Notes: generated by a model not told the origin, from the sequence alone. Shown: positions 24,011 through 37,800, counted from the stretch's first letter. The stretch is DNA of 64,000 bases from Cymodocea nodosa (GCA_036874045.1 CM072339.1:14391501-14455500), one strand, 5' to 3'. Numbers and translations are program-made.

Positions 24011-25490
24011 TCTGATGTTCTTGTCATATTACCTTACGTTCTCCTCTCTAATAGTTGTAGCTAAAATACTTTAAAAAAATCCATCTACCTTTATACTCCA
24101 ACTTATATATTTCTTTTTTTTAAAAGTCATCTTCTTGTAATAAGATATGAACATTTAAGACAATGCATAATATAAAGTACATGTATTGTACAATATATAA
24201 TATACTTGTATATTATTCACAAATAAGCAAATGTACTATTCACAGTACATTTAGTTTCAAATTATCAAGCAATCTCAATTCTCACGAGACATTCTCAACT
24301 TAACTATTTCCTAACTACACCTATCAATATTAATCTACATGTACCTAGTATTTTTATCTATGAACTCTCTATCAACTAAAAATACCAAGGTGGACACATA
24401 AGTAGGCAACCAACCATGGAACGAGTATGTTAAATGATGCAACTAAAAATATTTTAAATACATGTTAAATGTCAACATATCAACTAAAAACCATGGAACA
24501 AGTATTTTAAATGATGCAACTAAACATATCAATAAACTTCTAGCTTAACAAGGTTTATCAACTAACTCTAGTTCATCAACATTCTTAACAATTAACAAGG
24601 CCATTCAAGTTAAATAGTTTGTACCATTCAAACAATTTTTGTAACTTGGGTTTAACCAAGATATCCACTTTGTTTTCATTATATTTCATTACCTAAGGAG
24701 AGCAAACCAACAAGGAGAAGCTAGACAGGCAGTAACAAGTTGTATTTTTTCTTTGTTTTTGACTTCATCAGACCATCTCATAAGAGCAATTTGGATGCAG
24801 ACCATTATCAACATTGTTAGTAAAGTTAGAGCAACCTAATAAAAATGTAGCATGCTAACCCTTCACAAAGATAACCCCATTTGGAACGTTAGCTTGTATT
24901 CTGAAAAAATTTAATGATAGATTTGTTGATCAAATAATTGCCATATATAATAAAAAACAACTAAATTACAAGCCTAAATGATCATGCATCCATCTCAAGC
25001 TAGAATAATGCTAAACTACTCCTAAACATGCATAACTCATCAATGAACCTATTAAAATGTACAAAAACCATGAAAATAAGAATTTTCCATAATATAGAAG
25101 GGATACTTATAATGAGGGCAATATCAAAGATATTTTCCCCCTTCTTTCTCATGGCATAGGTCAAAATCACCTTTCCCTTTCTTTCATCTCTACAATGGCT
25201 GCAAGAGCTCACCTTCTTCATCACTAGGTTTCCAGAAATCACCTTGATCTACACGTGCACTTGAATGGATGAAGAAGAAATCAATGGTCGAAGAGATGAC
25301 ATCACGCAAACTATGAAAATCAGTATTTGTAGAAGATGGTTGGTGATCCTCACCTACATGTGAACACCCGAATGACAATTTCCAAACCCAACGATTGTGA
25401 TTGTTTGTAGAAGATGGCTAAAGAGACAACTACCTTTGATACTCCTTTCCTTCCACATAGATAGACAATTGCTTTCGATGTTGTGGACAC
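24011..25490. other. Mostly unassigned, with one short direct duplication
   Basis: No gene or element family was recognised. A duplicated segment of about 45 bp (CCATGGAAC.AGTAT.TTAAATGATGCAACTAAA) occurs at 24412-24455 and again 77 bp later at 24489-24532. Confidence 0.5.
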
Positions 25491-25497
25491 CAAATGT

Positions 25498-25665
25498 TCG
25501 TTAGTGCACGACGAAAAATTTTGATGGAAAGGAAAAGGAAAATTTTGAAAAAGGTTTAGTGTAGGACAAAAAGTTTTGATGGAAATTTTGATGAAGGGTT
25601 AGTGCATGATGGAAAGTTATGATGAAAATTCTAACGAAAGTTTAGTGCATGATGAGAAAGAAATG
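25498..25665 (-). repeat. Subterminal tandem repeats at the 3' end of a Harbinger element
   Basis: Four diverged units start with GTTTAGTGCA or GTTAGTGCA (25499, about 25554, about 25590, about 25644), each followed by AAAA-TTTTGATGGAAA-type wording. They lie beyond the 3' end of the minus-strand transposase gene. The layout matches the GTTTGTGCA units at 42300-42470 and 4800-4990, read in the equivalent orientation. Confidence 0.65.
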
Positions 25666-25789
25666 ATAAAAAGAAGAAAATCTTTGAAAAAAAGAAATTC
25701 AATTATTTATTACAACTAATATTTGAAAAATACAAATACATCTGAATTCAAATATTACAATGCTAAATAATATCAAGCAGTTCTTCCAT

Positions 25790-27174
25790 TCCACATTGCT
25801 ATCATCATATCTTCCCGCATCTTATCTGCCATTTTTTTTTTTGTTCTTGAGTCATTCGAACTTATGCATTGCTTTTCATATGTATCTCTCCTATTTGTTG
25901 TATGCCATCAATAATATTTAACTCTTCCAACTCATCTTGCAAGTCTTCAAGTAAATCTTCGCTATCAGTCTTACAAATAAAATTATGAAGCAAAAAAATG
26001 TGATGACAATCTTCACTTGTGTTTCATATGGATATGACATTTGACCATGTAATATTGAGAATCAATGTTTCACAACTCCAAATGTATGCTCAATGATTGT
26101 TCTCAGTTGTGAATGTCTGTAGTTGAAATTTTCTACAGCATTACAAGGAACTCTATCATTAACATAATCAGATAGATGATATCTTATACCTTGATATGGA
26201 CAAATATATTCTGGTCAATTTGGATATTCAACATCAACTAAGTAAAACTTACCTATATAAAAAAAATATTGGTATGGTGATGTCTTCATAACTTCTAGAA
26301 GTAGAAAACACATTTACCTAGTGGAACCTGAAAACCATTAGGTCTAGTAACTACATCTTGGAGAATATGAGTATCAATAGTTGATCCTTTCCAACTAGCT
26401 AAAATATATGTAAATTCCATATCAAAATTACATACTGTCATTACATTTTGGGATAATTCACTTTTCTTGTTCTTAAATCTTGTTTCTTATCCATAAATAG
26501 TTGCTTTGATATGTGTATCATCAATAACTCCAATACAATCCTATAAATATGCATTTTTATTTTGATATTGATTAAAATAACATTAAAGATAAGGAAACTA
26601 CAAAAGTGTGGAAATATACCTTAAAATATGGGTACACATTTGAGTCATGACGAATTCAACTTGGTGTTTTAGATGAAGGTCTTGTTAGAAGAACATGATT
26701 TAGTTATAATATAGCATTCAAGACTTCATTAAAGTATTTACTAACTGTTTAACTTGATTGACTAAATTGTTCTGTAGTTAGTCCGTACCTTTGATTTTGC
26801 CCAACTATCACAAGGAACATGGCAAACTTCTCTTATACATTGATATTGTTGGTATCTTTCAAGACTTCTTCCCTCCTCAATAATTCATAAAAACCATTGA
26901 AAACACTTTGACTCATTCTATAAATCTTTTGACAATTGTAAACTTGATGTGATAAAAAAGGAGCTAGTAATCTTCTTATATAATCTACACATTCTTTACT
27001 ATAAATATGACTTGTACTTGAAAACGAAGTTGAGATACTTGCAATTCCTATTAAAATATTCCAAAAAGTAAATAAACATCTTTGCCTTTTTCTAGCATGT
27101 TCTTCCTCTTCTTTAAATAATATCAATGTGTCATTTACTAGTTCGTCAAAATCCTCTTCAAATTTCATCGTCAC
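25790..27174 (-). CDS. PIF/Harbinger transposase gene, nearly full length, decayed
   Basis: DDE transposase of a PIF/Harbinger DNA transposon, which cuts and pastes the element at 3-bp TTA/TAA sites. The ATG is at 27174. Plausible exons are 27174-26620, 26540-26318 and 26252 to about 25800, with GT/AG borders. The N-terminal part carries YIRRLLAPFLSHQVY. It is followed by EKFAMFLVIVGQNQRYG, DCIGVIDDTHI (first Asp), ILASWKGSTIDTHILQD (second Asp), KFYLVDVEYPN and LRTIIEHTFGVV (Glu). All three catalytic acids are kept, but in-frame stops occur, for example after NNINV in exon 1 and before PEY in exon 3, so it is probably dead. I saw no ORF1 (Myb-like) partner next to it. It is clearly related to the element at 40650-42170. 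Confidence 0.85.
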
Positions 27175-27925
27175 TTACAAAATTTCATGTTTAAACATAT
27201 TATAAGATTGTAATACAAATGAACATACTACATGAAATTATTCCACAATTAATAGAACATAACAAAATATGATAAACAAACATGTGACATAATATCATTC
27301 CACATTTCAAGTCCAAACAAGAATTGGGCACAATATCGGTTGGAAACAAGTTTGACAAATTGGAAACAAGTTCGACACAATATCGATTTAACACAAATCA
27401 GAAACAAGTTTAACACACACAAGGAAAAGCAAAAATCAAGCGAGGAAGATTTGGGAGGGGATTTACTAGTGGTAAAGAAGAGTTGGCAACACACAAGAGT
27501 CCTGTTGCACAAGCAATGAGAAAGTAGCGACGTGATGGCAAGGAAGGGGTAAGGAAGAGTCGACTTCAAGCAACATGACAGTAGCGATGAATGTTCTTCG
27601 GCTTCATGGGTTGAAATGGGGGCATTGGGCTCAAGGGGAGGTTGATTTCCAAAGGGAGAAGGTTGAAAATCATGAAACGGTAAAGGTAATTTTAGGTATT
27701 TATATGTCGATAAAATCTAACTTTCTTTTTACTTTAATATTGTGCACACTAACTGCATTCTGATAAAATTTAACGATTTTTCTTTCTGTCAACTAAATTC
27801 CATTAGTCATTAACCTTCCCTCAATGTTAGTTGAACTTTGTGAGCATGCACAAACTGGGCTGAATGAGGTTGTGGGGTTCCAGTTAGGCTTGGAAGGAAT
27901 GCTTAATGACACGTGCATACGTAGA
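27175..27925. other. 5' flank of the Harbinger element, otherwise unassigned
   Basis: Probably includes the untranslated and terminal part of the minus-strand Harbinger element. Open frames here show no recognised motif. A terminal inverted repeat partner to the 25.5-kb end was not convincing. Confidence 0.3.
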
Positions 27926-27929
27926 CAAA

Positions 27930-28090
27930 GGGTTTTACAAAATATAGTTTATTGTGACGGATGCTCGTAAATGTCACGTTATATCATGCCTTAGCGATGG
28001 ATGTAGGTAAAAAAGCACCACAGATTTCCTGATTCGTCACTAATTTCGTTATGTAACGATGAATCGTAGATAGTGAAAGATTTAGAAGAT
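27930..28090. mobile_element. CACTA-like terminal fragment
   Basis: The block repeats GTGACGGATG, TAGCGATGGATG, TTCGTCACTAA and AACGATGAATCG in both orientations and ends ATAGTG at about 28079. Such short alternating CGACGGA-type subterminal repeats next to a TAGTG end are typical of CACTA transposons and their non-autonomous kin. No opposite CACTA end or target duplication was fixed. Confidence 0.4.
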
Positions 28091-28886
28091 AATAATAGTT
28101 ATATATATTTTTTTATAATATTAATTATTATCTATTAAAGATATAATTAATTTTAATATTAAAATTACATATTGTTAATATATTTTACGATAATTTATTT
28201 TTTTTATTTTTTATCAATTTTGAAGATTAAGAAATTACAAAATAAAAGAAATTTTTTCTTATATACAGAAGAAAAATTGATAGGATTTTTTAGAAATCCA
28301 TTTAATGTACAAATAGTTAAAAAAAAAAATTTGTAATTTTTTTTAACATTTATTATTATTTTTTAAGTACATAAATACCCATTTAAGTATCTGCTATTAT
28401 AAATCACATATGACAAATAATCTTTTATAGTGACAGTAGAATTATAATTGAGATTGTTGTTATTATATAATTTGTATCTATATTTTCTTAAATAAAACAA
28501 GCAAAGATAATAGAACCTACGTTTAAATTGGGCAAAATATTAGAATTCAATATTATTGCAATTAGTTACTCGTAATTAAGAATATTGTAGATATTCATCT
28601 TATAATTTAGATATATTAAATTAAAATTGTATTAAAAAAAATAGATTTTTTTATTGTAAATTTTTATTTCAAAGACAGCATTCACCATAAATAAAATTTT
28701 TAGTTATGTGATAAATGCTTGCAATATTTTTAACGGTAAATGCCTATAATCTCACCCGGAAGAAAACTTCAAAGGGAAGAGACCGGTCATGCCCGGACCC
28801 GACTTTGATCCGATTGCCCGTCTCGTCGTCGTGACCTGAGAGTTTCGGTTGGTATTCGATTGGTAGGGCGAAAGGTTTCGTGCTCG
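28091..28886 (+). promoter_or_regulatory. Upstream region of the PRKRIP1-like gene
   Basis: Very AT-rich to about 28745, then an abrupt switch to GC-rich, CpG-containing sequence from about 28755 that continues into exon 1. The switch marks the likely 5' UTR and core promoter. No TATA box could be assigned with confidence. Confidence 0.4.
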
Positions 28887-31800
28887 ATGGCGGGTGGTGA
28901 TGGTGCCCCGTCGGACAGTGATCTTCGTCTCGTTCCGGCGCCCCCCAGGAACGCTGGAGATGGCCAGCCCCTGGCGAAGGACACGGGAAAAGGCGGTGCC
29001 ATAGTGGCGTACAGTAAAGGGAGCGTCTTGCTGAGGGAGGAGGAAGAAGACCTCGAGGTGAAGCTGCGAAGGATCATCGACCACGTCCCCGTTCGTGTCA
29101 GCAACACCTCCGGTAGCTCTGCGGGCTCTGGCTCCGGCGATTTCCACCAGGTTTGTTTTTAGCGTAATCCAGAAAATTCATTCCTACTGTTTTTTCTTTG
29201 GTTTCGTAGAAAAATTTTGAATGTTCCGTACTCGTTCATCCATACAACATTGAGTTTGCATTTTCTAATTCTAGGTAGTATTCGTTTACGATTGTAGTAG
29301 CTTATGTTTTTGCAGCATCAAGAGTTTGCATACAATCCAAACTCTTCAAATTCTGTGAATTGTGTTGTGCACTGTTTTTCAATTGTTTGGGTTGGAAAAG
29401 AGAACGGGCACAACACACACAGTTGAAAATCCGATGCAAAATTTTAGAATTGGCAAAAATGCTGATTTTTTTAGAAAATGAACAACAAATCAATTTGTAG
29501 GATCGAATGGATTCCACTAAAAATCCATGATGCCAAGGATGTTTCAGACAGATTTCGGCAAAAATTCCAAAATCACAGGAACCTCTTGGTCCCACACATA
29601 CCCTTAGTTATTATGGTGGATTTAATGCAACAGGAAACTAATCGTTGTCTTGTAAGCTAGCCAAGTAACAGCTTTTTATCAAGCATGCAATCACTTGCAA
29701 AAGATGCAAAAATAAGTCAAATCAGGTCATTGTTTTCACCAACGGACACCTATTTTTCTCCACCAATAATAAATTCGCCAAAGTGATCGATAATTATAAT
29801 TGGCTTAATTGAATTGAAATTAATCTGACTGATAACCATGTCCGATCTAACCAAACTTTGTGATCGGTCTAACCAATGCTAAGTGTTTGGTACTACAGTA
29901 TTGAATGTTTGATACTCCCTATCAGTATAATCAATTCTTCTCATTGAACAAATTTATTATGAATAGAATTGGGTCACCATTTCCAAGATCGGGCACCTAT
30001 TCATGTTAAAATTTAATAAAATTCTTAAACCAAAGTTGAAGTTTACTTTGTATAGCGAGACAGTATATTTAAAGGTATGTTAAATAAAAATGATTCACCG
30101 ACTTAACCATTGAAATTGGTTTGACCAAATTTTGTGATTGGTTCAACCAAAAACTAAGTGTCTGAAAATCTTGTTTGGTCTAATTGAAGAATGAAATTGG
30201 TATTATTTAACCATAATCTTGTCCAGTTTGATTGAAAAGAATGTCCAGTTTAATCCAAGTTTGTACCAGTTTAATTGAATATTAGAACACTATCTCTAAT
30301 TATATTTGGAACAAAATGGACTCCTGAAATGGAAGCCCATTTCTTGATTAATTGAATATCTTATTATTATACAAGTTATGTAGTATTCGTTGTAGGATCA
30401 TTTCAAAGGAAATAACGGTCAATATTGCTGAAGCCTATTTCAGGGAAAAATGGACCTAAAATTCGAACACTCAATTTTTGATGCAAAATGCAAATATTTG
30501 AAAAAGGAATAATCAGATAGGTCAATGGATCATTTGTTTTGCACTCAAGCTGGGTCGTTGAATTTGGAAATCAGGCATCCATTTGACAAAAAAATATAGC
30601 AGTTATTAAGTGACTGTTGGGATTCTACTCCTATATATATGTGACTACTCTTCAGTTAGAAAGGCTATGTATTTAATGAATATTTTCCCAAATCTTATTC
30701 ACAACCAAAGTTATTGAAACATCATTTTGTTGTTTCACAAAATAAATGCTTAATCACATGTAAGTGTTGTCATTCTCAAAAGACTAAAAACCTTCACTTC
30801 GGTCTACTTCAAGTCTGCTAGAGTTGCTCCCAAGCTGAACACAATGTTGAAGACATAAAAATCATTTAGAACATCTCAAGATCTGTGTCATTCTCAAAAG
30901 ATTTAGTGTTGAGCTTGCAAAAGTACTGGTTTAGTGAAAGACTTAAGCGGTAAACTTGAAGAGTGGACATATCTTATTTGGGAAATTACTATAAAACTCT
31001 TGAGTTCCTTTATTTCTATTCATATGTTTGTGATTATATCCTAAATGAAATCAAATTACAATCTCATTAGTGCTGCATTATAAGAATACTAATTTGAATT
31101 GTTAGAAGTGTTGTCTTTGTTATTGCAACAAATAGTAGTTAATGACCATCTTGTAGTTATACTATAATAGTTTATTGCTTCATATTAAATTACAAATAAA
31201 CTTTACTGTGAAATAAATGTTAGAACTTCTATATTTTAATAATGTAAAAATCTATGTGAGGTATTATAATATATTATACAAGTACAAATGAAAAAATGGA
31301 GATAGAAGAAATCACTAGATTGAAACCACACATTATCGCAAACTTAAGGAATAACTTGTTGAGTTATTCTAACTCAATGTATTTTTACAAGAAAATTAGT
31401 AGAGTAACTTATTAAGTTAGGATAACTCAACGTGTCTTTATAGGCAGAAGAACTCGTTAAATTAGTAGATATCACGTGTACAACTTAAAGATTTTTCATG
31501 ATAGGACTTGTTGAGTTGGCATAACTCAATGTGACTTTACAAGTATATGAGTAGAACAACTTGTTGAGTTAGTAGCAACCAACTCGTTAAGTTAGCAGAT
31601 TTTACGTGACAGACATTACGTGTAGACAAAAAGAATAACTTGTTGAGTTAGTATAACTCAACGTATCTTTACAGAGATATAAGTAGAACAACTCGTTAAG
31701 TTATTGTTAACTTAACTACTTAAAAGAAGATTGATAATTATTGAATCTAGAAGATATTCTATAGTAAATCAAATGGTAACTTACTATTTATGGAACTATC

Positions 31801-34800
31801 AAGATCAAGTACAACAAATTAATAACGTTAGAGAAAATATGATCGTTACAGATACATATATAAATATATTTAGATTAGTTAATAGAAAATAAGAAGAAAG
31901 AGAGCATACACGCTATATAAGAAATTATACAATAAAGAGTGCTAGTGCATGAAGAATACATTTACTCTAAAAATGGAAAACCAGTTGGTGAAAACACAAT
32001 TGTAGAATTCTTAAAGGATCAACAAAAGCTCTTTGTGTGCTATAAAGTTTGATTAAAGAAGAATCATTAGTTTATGGTTTCAACCTCAAAACCTCAAATG
32101 ATTGGTTGTTGAATTTTGACCTAAAAGCTCTAGTTGGTTGGTTGTTGAGTTCCAACTTGAAAACTTTGTTATGTTAGTTGAAAGTTTCAACTTGTAAACT
32201 CAAGATGTTGGTTCTTACTTCGATCTAAAAGTAAGTGTCTTTAAGTGTTGAACATTTGGTAGAGTCCAAGTAAAGTTTGGAGGTGGACTAATTGTTAGTG
32301 GTGAATCATCTAAAATTTCTTGTGTTCGTATCTTTTATTTCCACTGTGCATATTTTAATTATATCTGTATGATTGCAAGTTTGGTTATTCAATTCGTATA
32401 ACTCATAAATAATTTTAATTGGACATAGATCTTTATTCACCTCCTCTCTAGTGATTTTTACGTTCTTAACAATTGGTATCAGAGCAAGATTAATCTCTAC
32501 AAAGATTTAACCATTTAGGATTTATGACATCACTTTTTAGAGAAGGTTAGAATATTCATCGTCCTCTTTTGTTTGACAGTACTAATTATAGTTACTAAAA
32601 AAATAGAATGAAATATTTTCTTAAGAGCTTTGATTTGAAACTTTGGAAAGCAGTTATTCGTGGAACATCTCTTTCAACCAATCATAAGGATGATTAAACT
32701 AAGGAGGATGAGAGAATCATCTAGATAGATACTTGTGAGTTAAATATCATTTATTGTGCATTAACCCTTAAATTGTTTAATAAAATCTCTACATGTAAGT
32801 TTGCTTATAAGGCTTAGAATACTCTTCAAATAACTTTTGAAGGTACCCTTCAATTGAATGACACTAAAATCATTATTCTGCTTAGAAAATATGAACTTTT
32901 TAGGATGAGTGAAAATGAAACAGTTACTGATGTGTTTTTTAGATTTATCAAGATTATCAATGACTTAAGAGGTTTGAGAAAAGAATTTTTTGTGTGAACA
33001 TATGCAGAAAATACTAAAATACAAGATTCTAAAAATCTCAATACATACTCAGTGAAAGATTTGATGAGCAATCTACTGGTTTATGAAGTTTAGATGAAAG
33101 AATGGAAAGATGAGGAAGGAAGTGTTGAAAAGAAAATAGAAAAGAAAAAAAAGTTAGTCTTCTGATCAACTAAAGAACTTCAAAATTCAGAAGAAGATGA
33201 AGTCATGTTGTTGGCCAAGAATTTTAAAAAATGATTGAAGAAAGGAAAATAAGTCAGCACGTTAAAGAGCATGGTTTCAGTTTGTTTTAAATGTAAAAAG
33301 CAACTGGAAGAAGACCAATAGAAAATAAAGAAGAAGAAGATCAAAAAGAAAATGACAATGAAGGTTACTTAAGATGACAATAGTTCATCCAATAGTTTAT
33401 CTAACTCAAATGAAGATGTATGTTTTACAACACAAGAGATATGTTTTACTTCATCTCAATATGATTCTAATGTAGATAATAATAATTTAAATGTAAATAT
33501 TCTTTTATCTACTATAGATAACTTATACATTAAATGTAAAAATTATAAAAATGAAATTAAGTATTTGACTGCATGTTTAGAAGTTGCATATGTTGAACTT
33601 GAAAAAGTAGATGTTGATAATAAAGATGTAAAAACAAAAATGGATAAATATAGTTGCAAGAATGATGAATTGATAGAGGAAAATAAGAATTTGAAATATG
33701 AAATTGTTGATTTAAAAGGTATTGTGCATAAATTTACCAATAGACAAAATAGATTAAATAAAATCATTGGTTTTCAAAGATGTATTTCAAACAGATTTAA
33801 CTTAGGATATGCTATTTCATAGGAAATTTCTTATTGTAGTGGTGTCATTTGATCTTATAGAGATAATACTATAGTATTTTCCATCAAAAGAATATTAAGA
33901 ACTATGTGACTACCAAAAGATAATAAATTCAATGTTTTTAGGACTAACACTTCCAAACCCAAAAAGATATGGGTATCAAAATTCATTGTTTCCATTTAAT
34001 TTATAGGACAAAATGGGAGAGTAGCAGCTAGTTTATCATTTAAAATTATTTTCTACACATGATTAAATTTTGAAGATCAGTACCATTGAAAGAACCTTTG
34101 GAAATAAGCATTTAAGAGAAGTTGAACATTTGGAAATCAGAAGCTTAACGTTTAGGGAATCATTCATGAAGTTTTGAAATCAACAATTGATATCATAGAA
34201 AATATACTCAGAATTATGTCATTCAAAGAGAGCAAAATCTGCATGAGCTAGGACAAATGACAAACTACAAAAACAAGGGCAACAGAAGTATCAACTAGGA
34301 AGAGCATATAAATAGGAGGAGAGCTTATAGTTCAGAATTAAAGGAAAATTCAGAATAAAGTTTTGTGTCAAAAAGAAGATTTATGAATTCAACTACAAGG
34401 AGAAAAAATTACAAACAGTTCAAAACCAAAAAGACCATCATACAATCAGGGGGAGAGTACAAAATAGCTTTTATGTTTTATTAACTAGAGGTATTAACAA
34501 TTGGCATTAGACCATTTGTAGATTTGGAGATGATGTAGTAAACAAGCATGGATTAATCAATTTTTGGCATTAGCGGACCCTCATCTTCGGATTGGTCTCA
34601 AGAGTAGTCATGTTAACAATTTATTAAACCCCACAATTGATATCCTCACTCTTTTTGCAAATAAAAGGGGGAGAAACTATAGAATTATGAGAAAAAGGGG
34701 GAGAAATTATGAGTTTAAAGAGGAAAGGAAGCTTTACTATTATATAATAAGCTTAACATTGCAGAAAACAAAATTCAGATTATGGTAATGGTACTTACCA

Positions 34801-37800
34801 TATCCTAACAATTGATAATTCCGAGCAATCAACATCAAAAAGGAAAAAAGGGAGAGTGCTATTTGAAAATCATGATAACCTTTTATCTGGTGATCATCAA
34901 CAATTGGTATCTTTTCAGCTAAATTCTAAAACTATTGATAACAGTTTGACTCAATATTCAATGAATAACTCTTTTTGGACAATGACAAAAAATGGAGAGA
35001 AAAGTATTAGATTAAAATTCAGAAAAATGTGATCAAGAAAGCTTAGAAAGGGTTTGAGATTTCTAGCACATAGAAAGGAGACATCAAGATTATTGTTATA
35101 CAACTTGTAAATCTTTATATTATTTCTGTTCTATGTGATTCACTATATTGAAACAATATAAGGAGTGAAATATATGTAAATTTAATGTAAATATTTTTTT
35201 CATTATCAAAAAGAAGAAGAATGTTAGAACTTTTGTATTTTAATAATGCAAAAATCTATGTGAGACATTATATTGTATTTCATAGATATAGATGAAGAGA
35301 TGGAGAAGTCATTAGATTGAAGCCACAGTTATTGTAGATTGAAAAAATAACTTATTAAGTTAGAATAACTTAACGTGTTTTTATAAGGGAATAATTAGAG
35401 TAACTTGTTGAGTTAGGATAACTTAACATGTCTATACAAGTAGAAGAACTCATTAAGTTAGTAGATATCACATATGTAACTTAAAGATTTCATGTGATAG
35501 AACTCGTTAAGTTAGCATAACTCAACGTAACTTTGCAAGTATATGTGCAGAACAACTCATTGAGTTAGCAGTAGCAAACACGTTAAGTTAGTAAGTTTCA
35601 CGTGACAAACATCACGTGCAGATAGAAAGAATAGCTTGTTGAGTTAACATAACTCAATGTATCTTTACAGAGACATAAGTAGAACAACTCATTAAGTTAA
35701 CAATAACTTAGCAACTTGAAAGAAGATTGACAACTATCGGATCTAGAAGATATTCTATAGTAAATCAAATGATAATTTGTTATTTATGGGATTGTCAAGA
35801 TCAAGTATGATAGATCAATAATGTTGGAGAAAATATAATTGTTACAGGTATAAATACATCCAAATCAATTAACAGAAAATAAGAAAAAAGAGAGTATACA
35901 TGTTATACAAGAAATTATACAACAAAGAGTGCTAATGCATAAAGAATACATCTACTCTGAAAATAGAAAACTAGTTAGTGAAAGCACAACTGTAGACTTC
36001 TTAGAGGATCAATAAAAACTCTCTATGCGTCATAAAGTTTGATTAAAGAAGAATCATTGATTCGTGACTTCAACCTCAAAGCCTCAAGTAGTTGATTATT
36101 AAGCTTCAACATGAAAGCTCTAGTTAGTTGGTTGGTTGTTGAGCTTCGATTTGAAAAATTTGTTGTGTTAGTTAGAAGCTTTGACTTAAAAAATAAATGT
36201 ATGTAAATATTGAATACTTAGTGAAACTTAAGTGAAGCTTAGAGGTGGACTAGCCGTTAGTAGTGAATCATCTAAAATTTTCTGTGTTTGTATCTTTTAT
36301 TTTCGCTATGCTTGCTTTAATTATATCTATATGATTGCAAGTTTAGTTATTCAATTCGTATAACTCATAAATAATTTTAATTGGATATAGATCTTTGTTC
36401 ACTTCTCTTGGTGATTCATACGTTCCTAATAATAAATTGAGTATAATTTGAATTGGTTGTAAAAACTCACTATTCACTTCTCCTTTAGTGAATCATACCA
36501 GTCCTAACACATTTCTTGAGGATTATCATTGTTTCACAAGATTGTTGGAATTGGGATGTTATTTAGCTATAGAAAGTCAAATCGATTGATTTGTGCATTG
36601 GATTGATTGATGTTGCGAAGCTTTCTCCTTTACATTGTTGTCTTTGTCGTTGGTCATTGAAGCCTCTACTATTAGTTGCCAAAGCTTTTGTTGCTCTCTA
36701 GACCATTAGAATCTAGTGAGGTTTTTAATGGGTGGGTGGGTGAAGAAGACGAAGAAGAAGAAAGAAGAAAAGGAAGGGAGGGAGTCATGTGCCTGAATGT
36801 GAGAAGAAAAAAAAATTGAGGGGAAGGGGGAGAGAGAGAATGAAGAAAAGGAAAGAGAAAAAAAAGAAAAAAATAAAAAATGAGAAAGAAAGAAAGAAAA
36901 GAGAAGAGGGAAGAAGAAAAATAAAAAATAATATTTAAAAAAGGTGAAAGTATTAAAAATCACAAAAGATTTTCATATTTTTATATATTTTTTTAAATTA
37001 TGTTAGCCTATAAATAACATTTTTCTTCTACCTATTCTCTCAAAATTTATCATCTATTTTTTTAATTAATTCACATGAGATTTTAAAAAGATATTTACAT
37101 TATATGAATAAAAAATTATAATTTACCCTTAAATCTTATAATTGATAAAATTTTTAATTATGGAGATTACAGAGAAGGGAAAGGATAAAAAGAAAAATAA
37201 GAGAATGGAAGAGAGAAGAAAAAATGAAAAAAATTATTACATAAAAAATGATAGAAGAATTAGAAAAAAATCACAAAAAATCTAGATATTTTTTAATTTT
37301 TTAAAAAAAAATATTTTTGCCTATGAATTACATTCCTTTTCTACCAATCTATTATATTTTCACAAACTTTATTTTCTATTCTTTTAATTAATTCACATAA
37401 TATTTTTTAAAAAGATATTAACTACATTATAGGAATAAAAATTTATAATTTACTCTTTAATTTTATAGTTGATATAATTTTTAATTGTGGAGATTATGAA
37501 AATTTTCTAGTACTATTCATAATCTTATTAATTTGTGTTTCATATATGAATTGTAACTTAAATTTTATTTAAATGTAACTTAATAACTTGTATTTTATTG
37601 AAATCTAACCTAAATTATTATGAGTTTTTTTCAATTATTTGTATATGGTTTAAGACTTTTCTTATGCATAAAACTTTTATATCTCTGTCTAATTGATATT
37701 TTATCTATGATAATTGTCTAGAAAATTTATTTAAGTGTTTTTATATACTTATCATAGCTTGCTTTATCTTAACAAAAGTATTGTATTTCTACTGATATGA

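Noticed and set aside
27249-27569. Minus-strand 106-residue hydrophobic, Cys-rich open frame upstream of the Harbinger transposase, considered as its ORF1
   Set aside because: It has no Myb/SANT features and overlaps short repeats; the real ORF1 type is seen at 38200-39240.
27740-28080. CACTA at about 27748 and TAGTG at 28079 as the two ends of one small CACTA element
   Set aside because: The 3-bp flanks differ and the terminal sequences beyond the five bases do not pair.
28752-29147. Long minus-strand open frames opposite the GC-rich PRKRIP1 exon 1
   Set aside because: The plus-strand frame matches a known family with a correct splice donor; the opposite frames are GC-rich shadows.
36580-36605. 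GATTTGTGCATTGGA considered as the left terminal inverted repeat of the second Harbinger element
   Set aside because: It partly matches the reverse of the right end (GTTTGTGCATTTGGA), but there is no matching 3-bp duplication next to it, so the boundary is not supported.
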